Part shown: piece after piece, positions 25,099 through 34,694 of the stretch | Layout of the letters: every line of letters begins with the position of its first letter | Numbering within the stretch: position 1 is the first letter of the stretch | NCBI RefSeq assembly: GCF_013348785.1 | Contig: NZ_CP054691.1 | Coordinates: 3,596,001 to 3,660,000, forward strand | From: Gordonia sp. X0973 | Lineage (GTDB): Bacteria; Actinomycetota; Actinomycetes; Mycobacteriales; Mycobacteriaceae | DNA: 64,000 nt | Direction of reading: 5' to 3' | Translations under genes and position numbers: made by a program | Notes under the pieces: model-generated | The model's database searches: none | Seen by the model: the letters and a program-made list of their open reading frames with translations, nothing else | What the model was told of the DNA's origin: nothing

Positions 25099-27579
25099 GT
25101 GAGCAGCGGCGGGGTCCTCGAGGTCGACGGCCATTCGATCAGCGTCACGAACCTCGACAAAGTCCTCTATCCGGCGACGGGCACCCGCAAGTTCGACGTG
25201 ATCGACTACTACACGCGGATCGCCGATTTCATGCTCCCGCACCTGTCCGACCGCATCGTCACGCGCAAGCGCTGGCCGTCGGGCGTCGATGCCGCGCCCT
25301 TCTTCGAGAAGAACATGCCGGCCGGGGCCCCGGAGTGGCTGTCCCGGCACACCGTCGGCCACAGCAAGCGGGCCATCGTCTATCCGGTCGTCACCGGCCG
25401 CGCCGACCTCGTGTGGCTGGCACAGATGGCCGCGCTCGAACTCCACGTGCCGCAGTGGCGCACGTCGGACGACCTCGCGAACCGCATCGTCTTCGACCTC
25501 GACCCCGGCCCGCGGGTGCCGTTGCACCAGTGCGCGCAGGTGGCGCTGCTCATCCGCGATGTCCTCGCCGACGCCGGGCTGCGCTGCTGGCCGGTCACCA
25601 GCGGCGGCAAGGGGATCCACGTCTATGCGCGCATCGACCCGCCTGTGTCGCCGAACTCCGCGCGCACGGTCGCGCACGAATTGGCCGACGGTCTCGCCGC
25701 CGCGCACCCGGATTTCATCACGGCGACGATGACCAAGTCCGTGCGCGACGAGCGGGTCTTCCTCGACTGGAGCCAGAACAGCGCCTCGAAGACCACGCTG
25801 GCCCCGTACTCGCTGCGCGGTCGCGAACGTCCGTGGGCCGCGGCCCCGCGCTCCTGGTCCGAGCTCGCCGATCCCGACCTGCGCCAATTGACCTTCGACG
25901 AGGTCCTCGAGCGCGCCGAGGCCGACGGCGACCTCCTCGCCGGCCTCGATCCGGGGTGGTCGAGATCTCGATACGACCGCTCCTCCGTCGCGGTCACTCG
26001 ATCCGGCGGTGGATCCGAGCCGCAAGGCGAGGAACCGTATCGAGACCGCCGCAAGGCGAGGAACCGTATCGAGACCTCGGAAGCCGACGATCCCACCGCG
26101 ACCACCGTCGTCAATCTCGGCGAGTACCGCCGAAAGCGCCGACCCGGCAAGACCCCAGAACCAGGCGTCACCGACGACGAAGCAGCCACCCCTGTCGACG
26201 AACCCGAACCCGAACCCGAACCCGACGAATCCGAATCCGAGACCCCGCGCGAGGGCCCGATCTTCGTGATCCAAGAGCACCACGCCCGGCGCCTGCACTA
26301 CGACTTCCGGCTGGAGCACGACGGGGTGCTGGTGAGTTGGGCGGTGCCCAAGAACCTGCCCGACGATCCGACGCAGAACCGGCTCGCCATCCAGACCGAG
26401 GATCACCCGCTGGAGTACGCGGATTTCGCCGGCGACATCCCGAAGGGCGAGTACGGCGGCGGGCACGTCGAGATCTGGGACACCGGGACGTTCACCGTCG
26501 AGAAGTGGCGGGCCGACGAGATCATCGTCGTACTCCGCGGCAGCCGGGTGCAGGGCCGCTATGTGCTGATCCGCACCGGCAAGGGGGACGACGACAAGAA
26601 CTGGCTGGTCCACCTGATGGCCGACGAGCCGCGCCCGCTGCTCCCCGATTCCCTGCGCGATCCGCGCCCGATGCTGGCCACCGACGAGAACATCGAGCAG
26701 CTCGACGACAGCTGGGCCTTCGAGGGCAAATGGGACGGGTACCGCCTCATCGTCCGCTACGCCGACGGGAAGCTGCGCCTCACGTCGCGCTCGGGAATCG
26801 ACATGACCGAGGATTTCCCCGAGCTCGGCGCCATGGCAGCCGATCTCGGGCTGCTCGACGTCGTGCTCGACGGGGAGGTCGTCGCCCTCGACCCGTCGGG
26901 GCGGACCAACTTCACCCTGCTGAGTTCGCGGCGCAACGCCACCGAGCCGTACCGGCTCAAACTGTTCCTGTTCGACATCCTCGCGCTCGGCGGAAAGTCG
27001 CTGCTCTCGACGCCGTGGGAGTCGCGCCGCCAGCTGCTCGAAGAACTCGGCCCGCTGTTCCGGGGCTCGCCCTACGTCGAGATCCCGCCGCTGCTGCCCG
27101 GCCCCGGTTCCGCCGCGGTCGCCGCCAGCCGCGAACACGGCTACGAGGGCGTGGTGGCCAAGCGCCGCACGTCGACCTATCAACAGGGTCGGCGGAGCAA
27201 GACGTGGCTCAAGCACAAGAACTGGTCCGACATCGAGGTGGTCGTCGGCGGGTGGCGCCCCGGTCGCGGCTCGCGGGAGAACACCATCGGCTCCCTTCTC
27301 GTCGGACTCCCGGAGGCCACGGGACTGCGATACGTCGGCCGGGTGGGCACCGGATTCACCGAAGCAGCGCTGAAATCCCTTGTGGCAGAACTGAAACCGT
27401 TGACGATCAGCCGCAGCCCCTTCCTCGACGCCCTCGACTCGCCGGTCGCCTCCAGTGCCACCTGGGTGTTGCCGAAAATCGTGGGCGAAGTGCAGTTCCT
27501 AGACTGGACGTCGAGTGGCCACCTCCGCCATCCCAGTTGGCGGGGCATCCGGCGCGACAAGCTGCCCGGCGACCTGTAG
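25099..27579 (+). CDS. ligD: Multifunctional non-homologous end-joining ligase LigD
   Basis: An 826-residue protein with the mycobacterial order of domains. The polymerase/primase is at about 1-290 (metal ligands in VFDLDPGP). A linker follows, then the 3'-phosphoesterase at about 390-510 (HHARRLHYDFRLEHDG, GDIPKGEYGGG), then the ATP-dependent ligase at about 530-826. The adenylated lysine is K544 in EGKWDGYR. The linker (about 285-390) is abnormal: it contains translated copies of a genomic repeat and an acidic EPEPEPEPDESESE stretch. The GTG start at 25099 is divergent from ku. Confidence 0.95.
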   Translation: MSSGGVLEVDGHSISVTNLDKVLYPATGTRKFDVIDYYTRIADFMLPHLSDRIVTRKRWPSGVDAAPFFEKNMPAGAPEWLSRHTVGHSKRAIVYPVVTGRADLVWLAQMAALELHVPQWRTSDDLANRIVFDLDPGPRVPLHQCAQVALLIRDVLADAGLRCWPVTSGGKGIHVYARIDPPVSPNSARTVAHELADGLAAAHPDFITATMTKSVRDERVFLDWSQNSASKTTLAPYSLRGRERPWAAAPRSWSELADPDLRQLTFDEVLERAEADGDLLAGLDPGWSRSRYDRSSVAVTRSGGGSEPQGEEPYRDRRKARNRIETSEADDPTATTVVNLGEYRRKRRPGKTPEPGVTDDEAATPVDEPEPEPEPDESESETPREGPIFVIQEHHARRLHYDFRLEHDGVLVSWAVPKNLPDDPTQNRLAIQTEDHPLEYADFAGDIPKGEYGGGHVEIWDTGTFTVEKWRADEIIVVLRGSRVQGRYVLIRTGKGDDDKNWLVHLMADEPRPLLPDSLRDPRPMLATDENIEQLDDSWAFEGKWDGYRLIVRYADGKLRLTSRSGIDMTEDFPELGAMAADLGLLDVVLDGEVVALDPSGRTNFTLLSSRRNATEPYRLKLFLFDILALGGKSLLSTPWESRRQLLEELGPLFRGSPYVEIPPLLPGPGSAAVAASREHGYEGVVAKRRTSTYQQGRRSKTWLKHKNWSDIEVVVGGWRPGRGSRENTIGSLLVGLPEATGLRYVGRVGTGFTEAALKSLVAELKPLTISRSPFLDALDSPVASSATWVLPKIVGEVQFLDWTSSGHLRHPSWRGIRRDKLPGDL
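25955..26076. repeat. REP-like repeat inside the ligD linker
   Basis: A unit reading GGTGGTCGAGATCTCGATAC is followed by two exact 26-bp copies of GCAAGGCGAGGAACCGTATC plus GAGACC (26022-26047 and 26051-26076). The GTATCGAGACC core recurs at 47.6, 48.8 and 49.4 kb. The two copies are 29 bases apart and so are translated in different frames. The insertion is in frame overall and sits where LigD tolerates variation. Confidence 0.7.
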
Positions 27580-27586
27580 GAGACCG

Positions 27587-28324
27587 ATGTTCGTCATCGC
27601 CCAGCTGTCCGATTTGCACGTGAACGGGACGCACCGCAACCGTGCCCGGATCGAGGCGGCCTTGCACTACGTGAACTCGCGCGCCGAGGGCATCGACGCC
27701 CTGCTGGTGACCGGCGACCTCACCGATCACGCCGCGCCCGAGGAGATGTTGGAGGCGCACAAGCTCATCACCAGTCCGCTGCCCACGCTGATCACCATCG
27801 GCAACCACGACGCGCGGCCGTCGTTCAATGCGGTCTTCCGGCCCGAGGTCGACCCGACGTCTCCGGTGAATGTGGCGCTGACCGTCGGGGACGTCACGCT
27901 GCTCGCCGTCGACAGCTCGCTTCCCGGCGAGCGCCGGGGCTTCCTCGACGACGTCACAGTGAGTTGGCTGCGCACTGAACTGGATAACGCCGACGGGAAG
28001 GTCGTCGTCGCCTTCCACCACCCACCGGTGACGCTGGGCATGCCGATGATGGACTCGATCATGCAGTCCTCGCCGGAGCGTCTCGGCGATCTCGTCGACG
28101 CCCATCCGGAAATCGTGGCGCTGGTCTGCGGTCACGCGCACAGCGGGGCGGTCACGACGTTCCGCGGACGCCCGCTGTGCCTGGCACCCGGCGTCTCGTC
28201 GACGTTGAATCTGCCGTTCGAGGGCAGCGCGGTGGTCAACCGCGACCAGCCGGCCGGCGTAGCCTTCCACCTGATCGACGACGACGGGCGCGTGATCACG
28301 CACTTCCGCGCCATCCCGGGCTGA
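27587..28324 (+). CDS. Calcineurin-like metallophosphoesterase (cyclic nucleotide phosphodiesterase type)
   Basis: A 245-residue binuclear metallophosphoesterase. The metal-ligand motifs in order are SDLH (D9, H11), TGDLTD, IGNHD, FHHPP and GHAHSG. The set and size resemble CpdA and mycobacterial Rv0805, which hydrolyse cyclic nucleotides. The ATG at 27587 follows TAGGAG, which overlaps the ligD stop, so it is probably translated from the ligD mRNA. Its stop codon lies in the arm of a 69-bp palindrome. Confidence 0.88.
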   Translation: MFVIAQLSDLHVNGTHRNRARIEAALHYVNSRAEGIDALLVTGDLTDHAAPEEMLEAHKLITSPLPTLITIGNHDARPSFNAVFRPEVDPTSPVNVALTVGDVTLLAVDSSLPGERRGFLDDVTVSWLRTELDNADGKVVVAFHHPPVTLGMPMMDSIMQSSPERLGDLVDAHPEIVALVCGHAHSGAVTTFRGRPLCLAPGVSSTLNLPFEGSAVVNRDQPAGVAFHLIDDDGRVITHFRAIPG

Positions 28325-28390
28325 GATCTTCCCCGTCCTGACCGGCCGAGGGAGTATTGCCCTCGGTGGGTCAGCAGGGGGAGATTCTCA
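28322..28390. repeat. 69-bp palindromic repeat, copy 1
   Basis: Outer arms TGAGATCTTCCCC and GGGGGAGATTCTCA surround an inner stem CGAGGG...CCCTCG. The first three bases are the stop of the phosphodiesterase gene and the last three are the stop of the convergent AbiEi/DUF559 gene. It probably acts as a bidirectional terminator. A diverged copy of equal length lies at 29235-29303. Confidence 0.75.
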
Positions 28391-29191
28391 GCAGCTTCGG
28401 TCACGGTGTCTGTCGGCCCGGACGAAGGCCTCGATATCTTCCAGCACATCCGACCACTTGTGCATCACCATTGCGTAGGTGAGCCGAAACGTCGGACGGT
28501 GCGCCAGGAGCGACTTTCGGTCCTGTAGTCGGTCTCGCTCATACTGGGCCTCGTCCAGCAAGTGATGCTTCTTGCTATCGCACTCGATGATCAGGCGGCC
28601 AACGGCGAGATCTGAATGCCCGCCGCTCGGGCGAGCGGGCTGGACCTGAACCTTGTATCCGCGTGCGCGCAGGCGGACTCGGGTGAGGGTTTCTGTTCCC
28701 GACTGCGACCTAGGATCACACTTCTCGAGTAGACGATCGGCCTTCGCGTCGAGCAGTCCGTCCATTGCCGCACGCAGGTCCTCGACAGTCATCCGCTTGG
28801 TGTTCAGCACCGAGTCCACGACGACGATGAAGTCTTCCCTGCTCATGCACCTCGCCGCACAGCTGAGTGCCAGAGCAATCGGATCGACCGCCGTATGGAC
28901 GGGGTGCGGACGTCCGTGGTGTCGACAGAAGCTGCCATGAGCGCCTTTCGGCCCACGCACATGTGTGCGCGGGTAGCCCGGGGGGACCCAGAAGCCATAG
29001 AGCTTCAGGGCCGATGCACAACTCAGCGCACCTCCGCGTCGCACGGCCTCGACGACCTCAGGTCTCGCATAGGGTGCGGCAAACCAACCAGCACGGATGC
29101 GCGTTAAACCCCCTGCCTTGACCTGGCGGCGAATGTCGGCATCGTCAACCCCCTTGGCCAGCAATTCCGGACGCGTGAAGACCCCGCTCAT
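28388..29191 (-). CDS. AbiEi-like N-terminal domain plus DUF559-type nuclease-fold protein
   Basis: A 267-residue protein. The N-terminus (about 1-60: GVFTRPELLAKGVDDADIRRQVKAG) resembles the winged-helix domain of type IV antitoxin AbiEi proteins. The C-terminus (about 170-255) resembles the DUF559/Vsr-like endonuclease fold: SGTETLTRVRLRARGY, then SDLAVGRLIIECDSKKHH, with D and E-x-D/K residues in nuclease-like positions. This domain pair is common in actinobacteria but has no established function. It is flanked by two copies of a 69-bp palindrome, which could mark a mobile cassette. Confidence 0.7.
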   Translation of the reverse strand: MSGVFTRPELLAKGVDDADIRRQVKAGGLTRIRAGWFAAPYARPEVVEAVRRGGALSCASALKLYGFWVPPGYPRTHVRGPKGAHGSFCRHHGRPHPVHTAVDPIALALSCAARCMSREDFIVVVDSVLNTKRMTVEDLRAAMDGLLDAKADRLLEKCDPRSQSGTETLTRVRLRARGYKVQVQPARPSGGHSDLAVGRLIIECDSKKHHLLDEAQYERDRLQDRKSLLAHRPTFRLTYAMVMHKWSDVLEDIEAFVRADRHRDRSC

Positions 29192-29234
29192 ACCTACTTA
29201 GACGCATAGCGGTCCGGATCGGCTCCATGCTTGC

Positions 29235-29303
29235 TGAGATTTTCCCCTTGCTGGCCGGCCGAGGGAATATTGCCCTCGCCCGGTCAGCAGGGGGAAATTC
29301 TCA
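29235..29303. repeat. 69-bp palindromic repeat, copy 2
   Basis: Same architecture and length as the copy at 28322-28390: arms TGAGATTTTCCCC and GGGGGAAATTCTCA, inner stem CGAGGG...CCCTCG. It lies 8 bases beyond the stop of the YdcF gene and would terminate it. Confidence 0.75.
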
Positions 29304-29311
29304 ATCGCCTA

Positions 29312-30328
29312 CTACTTGGTCGGCTTGCTCGACCCGTTGCTCATGAGTTCCTTGATCAGCCGATCGGCGATGTCGCCGATGATCCCGGGACCGGTGTCGG
29401 GCAGCATGTCGGCGACACCCTTGGTCACGGGGATCTTCGCAGCCTGGGTGGCCTCGTACCGGATCCCGGCGATGCCCGCACCGGTGAGCGGCTTGGCGTA
29501 GCGGCTCAAATCGGTTGCCGTCGTCACCGTGGCGGCGACCTTCGTACCCGCACCGGCGAAGTCGGCGGCTCCGCGTCGAATGTGGTTGGGCGAGGTCACC
29601 AGCACGATCTGCGAGATCCCCCGCGCGCGCAGCAGCTCCGTGGTGTTCTGCGCGTTGGAGATCGTCGACGTGGACTTGTCCTCGGTGGTGATACGCGACG
29701 CGGAGAGCCCCTTGCCGATGAGCCACTTCTTCATCGCGGCCGCCTCGGTCACCCCCTTCTTGGGGACGCCACCGGTGACGAAGACCGGTGTCTCCGGCGA
29801 AACCTGCGCCTGCGCCAGTCCCGCCTCGAGGCGGTTGACGAGTTCGGGTGCCATCGACCCGTTGGGGCGCAGGCCGTAGCCCAGGATGACGATCGCCGAA
29901 CCCGCCGGGGCGCTGACCGGCGTCGTCGACGGCACGATGGCGGCGGCTTGATTCACGCCCTCGATGAGGCCGCGAATCGAGTTGGCCGCGGTGATGCGGA
30001 CGGTCGTCAGCTTCTGCAGCGCGCGGTCGCGGGTGGCGGCGTCGGACTGCTGATCGCCCCAGATCGCTTGCAGTGCAAGCGCATCGGGATCGTTGGCCGT
30101 GAGCGCCAGCATGCTCGTGATGTCGGTGAGTCCACCGGTGACGTCGCGCGCCGCGAACTTCTTCTGGGCACTGTTGTACAGCCCGGCCGGGTCGACCGCG
30201 TCGGCGGTGTGCACGACATTCGGTGAGCCGTTCGGCAACGCACCGATCGCCAGTCCACCGCCTCCGGCGACGAGGACGGCGGCCGTACCGACCAGAAAGC
30301 GCCTTTTCACACTAATCACACGAGTCAC
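29312..30328 (-). CDS. YdcF/SanA family (DUF218) exported protein
   Basis: A 338-residue protein with an N-terminal membrane anchor or signal segment (RRFLVGTAAVLVAGGGGLAIGAL). A helical stretch is followed by the DUF218 domain: AIVILGYGLRPNGSMAPELVNRLEAG in part, VFVTGG, EDKSTSTISNAQNT, IVLVTSPNHIRR. Members such as ElyC and SanA affect envelope integrity; the biochemical role is unclear. The stop is just upstream of a palindromic repeat that could terminate it. Confidence 0.85.
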   Translation of the reverse strand: MTRVISVKRRFLVGTAAVLVAGGGGLAIGALPNGSPNVVHTADAVDPAGLYNSAQKKFAARDVTGGLTDITSMLALTANDPDALALQAIWGDQQSDAATRDRALQKLTTVRITAANSIRGLIEGVNQAAAIVPSTTPVSAPAGSAIVILGYGLRPNGSMAPELVNRLEAGLAQAQVSPETPVFVTGGVPKKGVTEAAAMKKWLIGKGLSASRITTEDKSTSTISNAQNTTELLRARGISQIVLVTSPNHIRRGAADFAGAGTKVAATVTTATDLSRYAKPLTGAGIAGIRYEATQAAKIPVTKGVADMLPDTGPGIIGDIADRLIKELMSNGSSKPTK

Positions 30329-30418
30329 ATGCGTAACAGTACGGGCGGATCGCTACAGGCCCGGATCAGTCCGGTATCGGAACGGCAACGACAGGCTTCC
30401 GAAGCAGGCACAAGCAGA

Positions 30419-30456
30419 CCGACGCCCCGACCCATCAACGTGGGCCAGGGCGTCGG
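30419..30456 (-). terminator. Stem-loop after pntB
   Basis: CCGACGCCC and GGGCGTCGG form a perfect 9-bp stem with a 20-base loop, 20 bases after the pntB stop. There is no T-tract, as is common for terminators in high-GC actinobacteria. Confidence 0.55.
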
Positions 30457-30476
30457 CGATATTGGCGATAAACCAA

Positions 30477-31931
30477 CTAGAGCGACGAAATGATGTCCTC
30501 GACGCGGTCCTTGGCGTCGCCGAAGAGCATCTGCGTGTTGTCGCGGAAGAACAGCGGGTTCTGAACGCCGGCGTAACCGGCGGCCATCGATCGCTTGAAC
30601 ACGATGACGTCGCGCGCGTTCCACACCTCGAGGACGGGCATGCCGGCGATCGGCGAACCCGGGTCCTCCGCAGCCGCAGGGTTGACCGTGTCGTTGGCGC
30701 CGATCACCAGGACGACATCCGTCTCCGGGAAGTCGTCGTTGATCTCGTCCATCTCCATCACGATGTCGTACGGCACCTTCGCCTCGGCGAGCAACACGTT
30801 CATGTGGCCCGGCAGGCGACCGGCAACCGGGTGGATGCCGAAGCGGACGTCGACGCCCTTGGCGCGCAGCTTCGACGTCAGGTCGGCCACGGGGTACTGC
30901 GCCTGCGCTACGGCCATGCCGTAACCCGGCGTGATGACGACGGACTTCGCGCCTTCGAGCAGCTCGGCTACGGCGTCGGCCTGGATCTCGCGGTGCTCGC
31001 CGTAGTCGGTGTCGTCGGCCGGTCCAGCCTCGATACCGAACCCACCGGCGATCACCGAGATGAACGACCGGTTCATCGCCTTGCACATGATGTAGCTCAG
31101 GTACGCACCCGACGAGCCGACGAGCGCACCGGTCACGATGAGCAAGTCGTTGTTGAGCAGGAAGCCCGACGCGGCGGCCGCCCAACCGGAGTACGAGTTC
31201 AGCATCGACACGACGACGGGCATGTCGCCGCCGCCGATCGAGGCCACCAGGTGCCAGCCGAGGAACAGTGCGAGCGCGGTGATGACGGCCAGCAGCACCA
31301 TCGACGTGGTGTCGTCGTGGGTGTCGCGTGCGACGTAGAACCCGGTCAAGACGGCGAACGCGACCAGCGAGCCGACGTTGATGAAGTTCTTCCCCGGCAG
31401 CATCAGCGGCGAGGACTTCATCCGTCCCGAGAGCTTCAGGTTCGCCACGATCGAACCGGTGAAGGTAACCGCACCGATGAAGATGCCGATGGCGATCTCC
31501 GCCTCGTGGACGTTGGTCAGGGTTCGCACGTCGCCGGTGGCGACACCGGTGCGGTCAAAGCCCTCCAGCGCGCCGTTCCAGCCGATCAGCACGGCGGCGA
31601 TGCCGACGAACGAGTGCAGCAGCGCGATGAGTTCGGGCATGCCGGTCATCTCGACGATGCGCGCCCGCCACAGGCCGACGAGCGCACCGATGACGATGGC
31701 TCCGGCCAACAGCGCGATCGGGATCCACTTGTCGGTGATCCCGTCCGTGTCGAGGCGGTGGACCACCTGGGCGATGGTCGCCACGAGGGCGATCGCCATG
31801 CCGATGATTCCGTAGGAGAGGCCGCTGCGCGACGTCTCGTGCTTGGACAGCCCGGCCAGCGAGAGGATGAACAGCAGCGCGGCGATGATGTAGGCCGCGC
31901 CGGTGATTGCGTTGATGACGCCGACGGTCAT
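30477..31931 (-). CDS. pntB: NAD(P) transhydrogenase subunit beta
   Basis: A 484-residue subunit. The N-terminal half has about eight membrane helices (dII proton channel). The C-terminal half is the NADP-binding dIII domain, with [38 protein letters not shown] (in part), [11 protein letters not shown] and [14 protein letters not shown], all diagnostic. The start ATG 31931 lies two bases after the pntA stop. With PntA it uses the proton gradient to drive hydride transfer from NADH to NADP. Confidence 0.97.
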   Translation of the reverse strand: MTVGVINAITGAAYIIAALLFILSLAGLSKHETSRSGLSYGIIGMAIALVATIAQVVHRLDTDGITDKWIPIALLAGAIVIGALVGLWRARIVEMTGMPELIALLHSFVGIAAVLIGWNGALEGFDRTGVATGDVRTLTNVHEAEIAIGIFIGAVTFTGSIVANLKLSGRMKSSPLMLPGKNFINVGSLVAFAVLTGFYVARDTHDDTTSMVLLAVITALALFLGWHLVASIGGGDMPVVVSMLNSYSGWAAAASGFLLNNDLLIVTGALVGSSGAYLSYIMCKAMNRSFISVIAGGFGIEAGPADDTDYGEHREIQADAVAELLEGAKSVVITPGYGMAVAQAQYPVADLTSKLRAKGVDVRFGIHPVAGRLPGHMNVLLAEAKVPYDIVMEMDEINDDFPETDVVLVIGANDTVNPAAAEDPGSPIAGMPVLEVWNARDVIVFKRSMAAGYAGVQNPLFFRDNTQMLFGDAKDRVEDIISSL

Positions 31932-31933
31932 GA

Positions 31934-33466
31934 TCACGCCCCCTTGCTGAACATGGCGAGCATGCGACGGGTCACCGCGAAGCCACCGAAGACGTTGATG
32001 GACGCGACCAGGATCGCGATGGTCGCGAGGATCCGGATCGTCAGATTGTCGGTTGCCAGCTGCAAGAGCGCGCCGACGACCACGACGCCGGAGATGGCGT
32101 TGGTGACCGACATCAGGGGCGTGTGCAGCGCGTGCGCCACGTTGCCGATCACGTAGTAGCCGATCACGATGGCCAGCATCAGCACCGTGAAGTGCGCGGG
32201 CAGCGGCTTCGGTGCGAAGGCGATCAGCGCGCCGAACAGCAGGATCCCGGCGAGCGAGATCGCCACCTTCTTGGCGGGGGCCATCGGCGCCTTGGGCTCC
32301 GCGACGGGAGCGGGCGCGGCAGCCGCTGCCTGCGGGGCGGCGGACACCTGCACCGGCGGCGGGGGCCACATGCCCTCGCCGTCACGGGTGACGGTGATGC
32401 CGCGTTGCACCACGTCGTCCATGTCGAGCGTGAGCTCGCCGTCCTTGCCGGGCGTGATCAGCTTCAGCAGGTTGACGATGTTGGTCCCGTACAGCTGCGA
32501 CGTCTGCGCGGCCAGGCGGCCGGCGAGGTCGGTGTAGCCGAGGATGGTGACGCCGTTGTCGGTGACGACCTTCTCGTCGGCGACGGTGCCCGCGACGTTG
32601 CCGCCGTTGGCCGCGGCCATGTCGACGACGACGGAGCCGTTGTGCATGGCGGCGACGGTCTCGGCGGTGATCAGCTTGGGCGCGGGGCGTCCGGGGATCA
32701 ACGCGGTGGTGATGACGATGTCGGCGGCGCGGGCCTCCTCGTCGTACATCGACGCGGTGGCCGCCTCCTGCTCGGCGGTCATCTCCTTCGCATAGCCGTC
32801 GGCGGACTTCTCCGCCTCGAAGTCGACGTTGACGAACTCGGCGCCCATCGACTCGACCTGCTCGGCGACCTCCGGTCGCACGTCGAAGGCACGCACGATG
32901 GCGCCCATCGCCGACGCGGCGCCGATCGCGGCGAGACCGGCCACACCGGCTCCGACGACGAAGACGCGGGCCGGCGGGATCTTGCCCGCCGCGGTCACCT
33001 GACCGGTGAACATCCGGCCGAACTCGTGGGCGGCCTCGACGACGGCACGGTAGCCGGCGACGTTGGCCTGCGAGGAGAGGACGTCCATCGACTGGGCGCG
33101 CGAGATGCGCGGCACCGCGTCCATCGCCAGACCTGTGACACCGGCCTGCTGCAGCTTCTCGAGCAGCTCGGGACTGCGACCGGGCGCCATCATCGAGATG
33201 ACGGTCGCACCGCGGCGCAGCCTGGCGATCTCCGCGTCGGTCGGGGCGTTGACCTTGACGACGACGTCGGCGCCCCACACCTCGTCGGCGGACCCGATGC
33301 GGGCTCCGGCCTCACTGAACGCCGTGTCCGCCTGCTCGGCGCGCTGGCCAGCACCGGCTTCGACGACCACGTCGTACCCGAGTTGCTGCAGCTGGGCCAC
33401 CGTTTTGGCGGTCGCCGCGACGAGAGTCTCGCCCGACTTCGATTCCCGTGGAACACCGATCAGCAT
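31934..33466 (-). CDS. pntA: NAD(P) transhydrogenase subunit alpha
   Basis: A 510-residue full-length alpha subunit; some actinobacteria split it in two. The NAD-binding dI domain (about 1-380) starts [20 protein letters not shown] and includes [20 protein letters not shown]. After an alanine/proline-rich linker, about four transmembrane helices (about 405-505) form part of dII, with [19 protein letters not shown]. The ATG at 33466 follows GAGGAGG. First gene of the pntAB operon. Confidence 0.96.
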   Translation of the reverse strand: MLIGVPRESKSGETLVAATAKTVAQLQQLGYDVVVEAGAGQRAEQADTAFSEAGARIGSADEVWGADVVVKVNAPTDAEIARLRRGATVISMMAPGRSPELLEKLQQAGVTGLAMDAVPRISRAQSMDVLSSQANVAGYRAVVEAAHEFGRMFTGQVTAAGKIPPARVFVVGAGVAGLAAIGAASAMGAIVRAFDVRPEVAEQVESMGAEFVNVDFEAEKSADGYAKEMTAEQEAATASMYDEEARAADIVITTALIPGRPAPKLITAETVAAMHNGSVVVDMAAANGGNVAGTVADEKVVTDNGVTILGYTDLAGRLAAQTSQLYGTNIVNLLKLITPGKDGELTLDMDDVVQRGITVTRDGEGMWPPPPVQVSAAPQAAAAAPAPVAEPKAPMAPAKKVAISLAGILLFGALIAFAPKPLPAHFTVLMLAIVIGYYVIGNVAHALHTPLMSVTNAISGVVVVGALLQLATDNLTIRILATIAILVASINVFGGFAVTRRMLAMFSKGA

Positions 33467-33824
33467 GTCACTGCCTCCTCGGGCGCCACGCGCGCGTGTG
33501 GAACACTCATGTTGCTTCCTTTGCTGACGTCGTTGTCAATCGCGAACCGCCCGGTGCCGCATGCCTGCTGGGCATGCACGGGAAGGCCGACGCGCTATAC
33601 CGCAAGCCGGCGATCTGTACCAGGCGACACGCTGCGCGGAGCCGATCGAGGCGCCCGCGTGGGTCACAAACTGAGGAAAAACATAACACGCGGGCCCACT
33701 TGCTCCTGCACGCAGTACGGCTCCTCACACGGTCCAATCCCCCGGGAACACTGGGTGGATTGTCCGGTATCAGCTGATTGGCGAGGCGCCGCCTGCTGCG
33801 GCCAGCCATCACCGAGCATCGGCC
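33467..33824. other. Intergenic region upstream of pntAB
   Basis: This stretch lies between pntA and the toxin island and should hold the pntAB promoter. Open frames here lack coding character. I see no repeat, RNA gene or clear operator. The base composition starts to fall towards the island. Confidence 0.5.
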
Positions 33825-34541
33825 TCATGTTCCAGCGCCACCCAAGGACTCGGCCTGGGGGTCATCGGGCACACCGAGCGACCGCAACCACAGACCCGAC
33901 CCCGGGTCCTTCAGATTCGGATGCTCCCGTAGGTAGTCCTTGAAACGCTCGACCAGCTGGTCTTCGCTCCCTGTCAGGGGATGAAAGTCGCCGCTGTCCT
34001 CATCAACGGTTCCTAGCGCGGCCAGGCCCGATCTCATGGCCCGGTCGCCAACCCAATCGAGCACGTCGGCGGCGGTAAACCAGCGGTCGACATTCACAGC
34101 CCCATTGCGTAGCACCGACTGGTAGAAATCTGCGATAGAGGCGACAGGTCGCCCCGAAAATGCACTCCACCATAGCTCATATTCCCAGCGTCGCCGGGAG
34201 GCGGCAATTCCAGCATCAGTAATTTCGAAACTAATCCGATAGTCGGACTGCTTGGGCGAATGAGTACGCAGGTACTCACGAATATCTGCCAGCTGTGATT
34301 TCGCGTCACCGCCCATTGGTACAATCCCGGTCTCGTCGATATATCGCCCGGGCGTCATCCAGCCCTTCATGATGACACGCTCGAAAATGGGGTACAGAAA
34401 TCCCTCAGGGTCGTATAAGTCTGTGCCTAGTTCCTCCGTTGCCGCGCGATAGAACTCGCTGATAGCCATGTCGTCACGCCAGTTGCCGTCGAAGGAGAAG
34501 CTAAGTATGTACCACAGCGCGGACCATGCATCCTCGTTCAC
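33825..34541 (-). CDS. Unknown protein of toxin island, paralogue A (possible immunity protein)
   Basis: A 238-residue acidic protein of unknown family. It is clearly paralogous to 35165-35917: both contain SFDxxxxWRDDM, YRISFEITDAGxAAS, RRWEYE, GSEDQLVERFKD and SGLWL. The preferred start is GTG 34541, which overlaps the stop of a truncated toxin N-terminus (GTGA). This is the coupling expected for an immunity gene following its toxin. No signal peptide or membrane helix. Its position as the last gene of a T7SS toxin cluster suggests an orphan immunity protein; this is inference. Confidence 0.65.
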   Translation of the reverse strand: MNEDAWSALWYILSFSFDGNWRDDMAISEFYRAATEELGTDLYDPEGFLYPIFERVIMKGWMTPGRYIDETGIVPMGGDAKSQLADIREYLRTHSPKQSDYRISFEITDAGIAASRRRWEYELWWSAFSGRPVASIADFYQSVLRNGAVNVDRWFTAADVLDWVGDRAMRSGLAALGTVDEDSGDFHPLTGSEDQLVERFKDYLREHPNLKDPGSGLWLRSLGVPDDPQAESLGGAGT

Positions 34542-34612
34542 TTCCCGAGCACCTCTGCAATCGTGCCCGGATCCCACTTCCTGATCGACCCGATAACTAT
34601 CTCGTCAGCCAT
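34538..34612 (-). pseudogene. Remnant N-terminus of a WXG-headed toxin
   Basis: From ATG 34612 the frame reads MADEIVIGSIRKWDPGTIA and stops after 24 residues. It matches the first residues of the intact toxin at 36449-37510 (MADEITIGAIRKWDPGTIG). The bases just upstream (34597-34650) also encode the last residues of the 232-aa partner protein, ending EQGQQIGQDRWLTR and a stop. The fragment is therefore the scar of an ancestral partner-toxin junction, its toxin body lost. Confidence 0.8.
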
Positions 34613-34694
34613 CGGTCCTGCCCGATCTGTTGACCCTGTTCCGTAGCCGGGATCCTAGACAAGCGGAACGTCCAACTGCTTCGTGTCTTCGCCA

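Noticed and set aside
26022..26076. Tandem 26-bp repeat in ligD as a CRISPR fragment
   Set aside because: Two copies with a three-base gap inside a coding region, related to dispersed genomic repeats.
33448..33777. Open frame of 109 codons upstream of pntA
   Set aside because: It overlaps the pntA start, has no ribosome-binding site and has composition unlike coding sequence.
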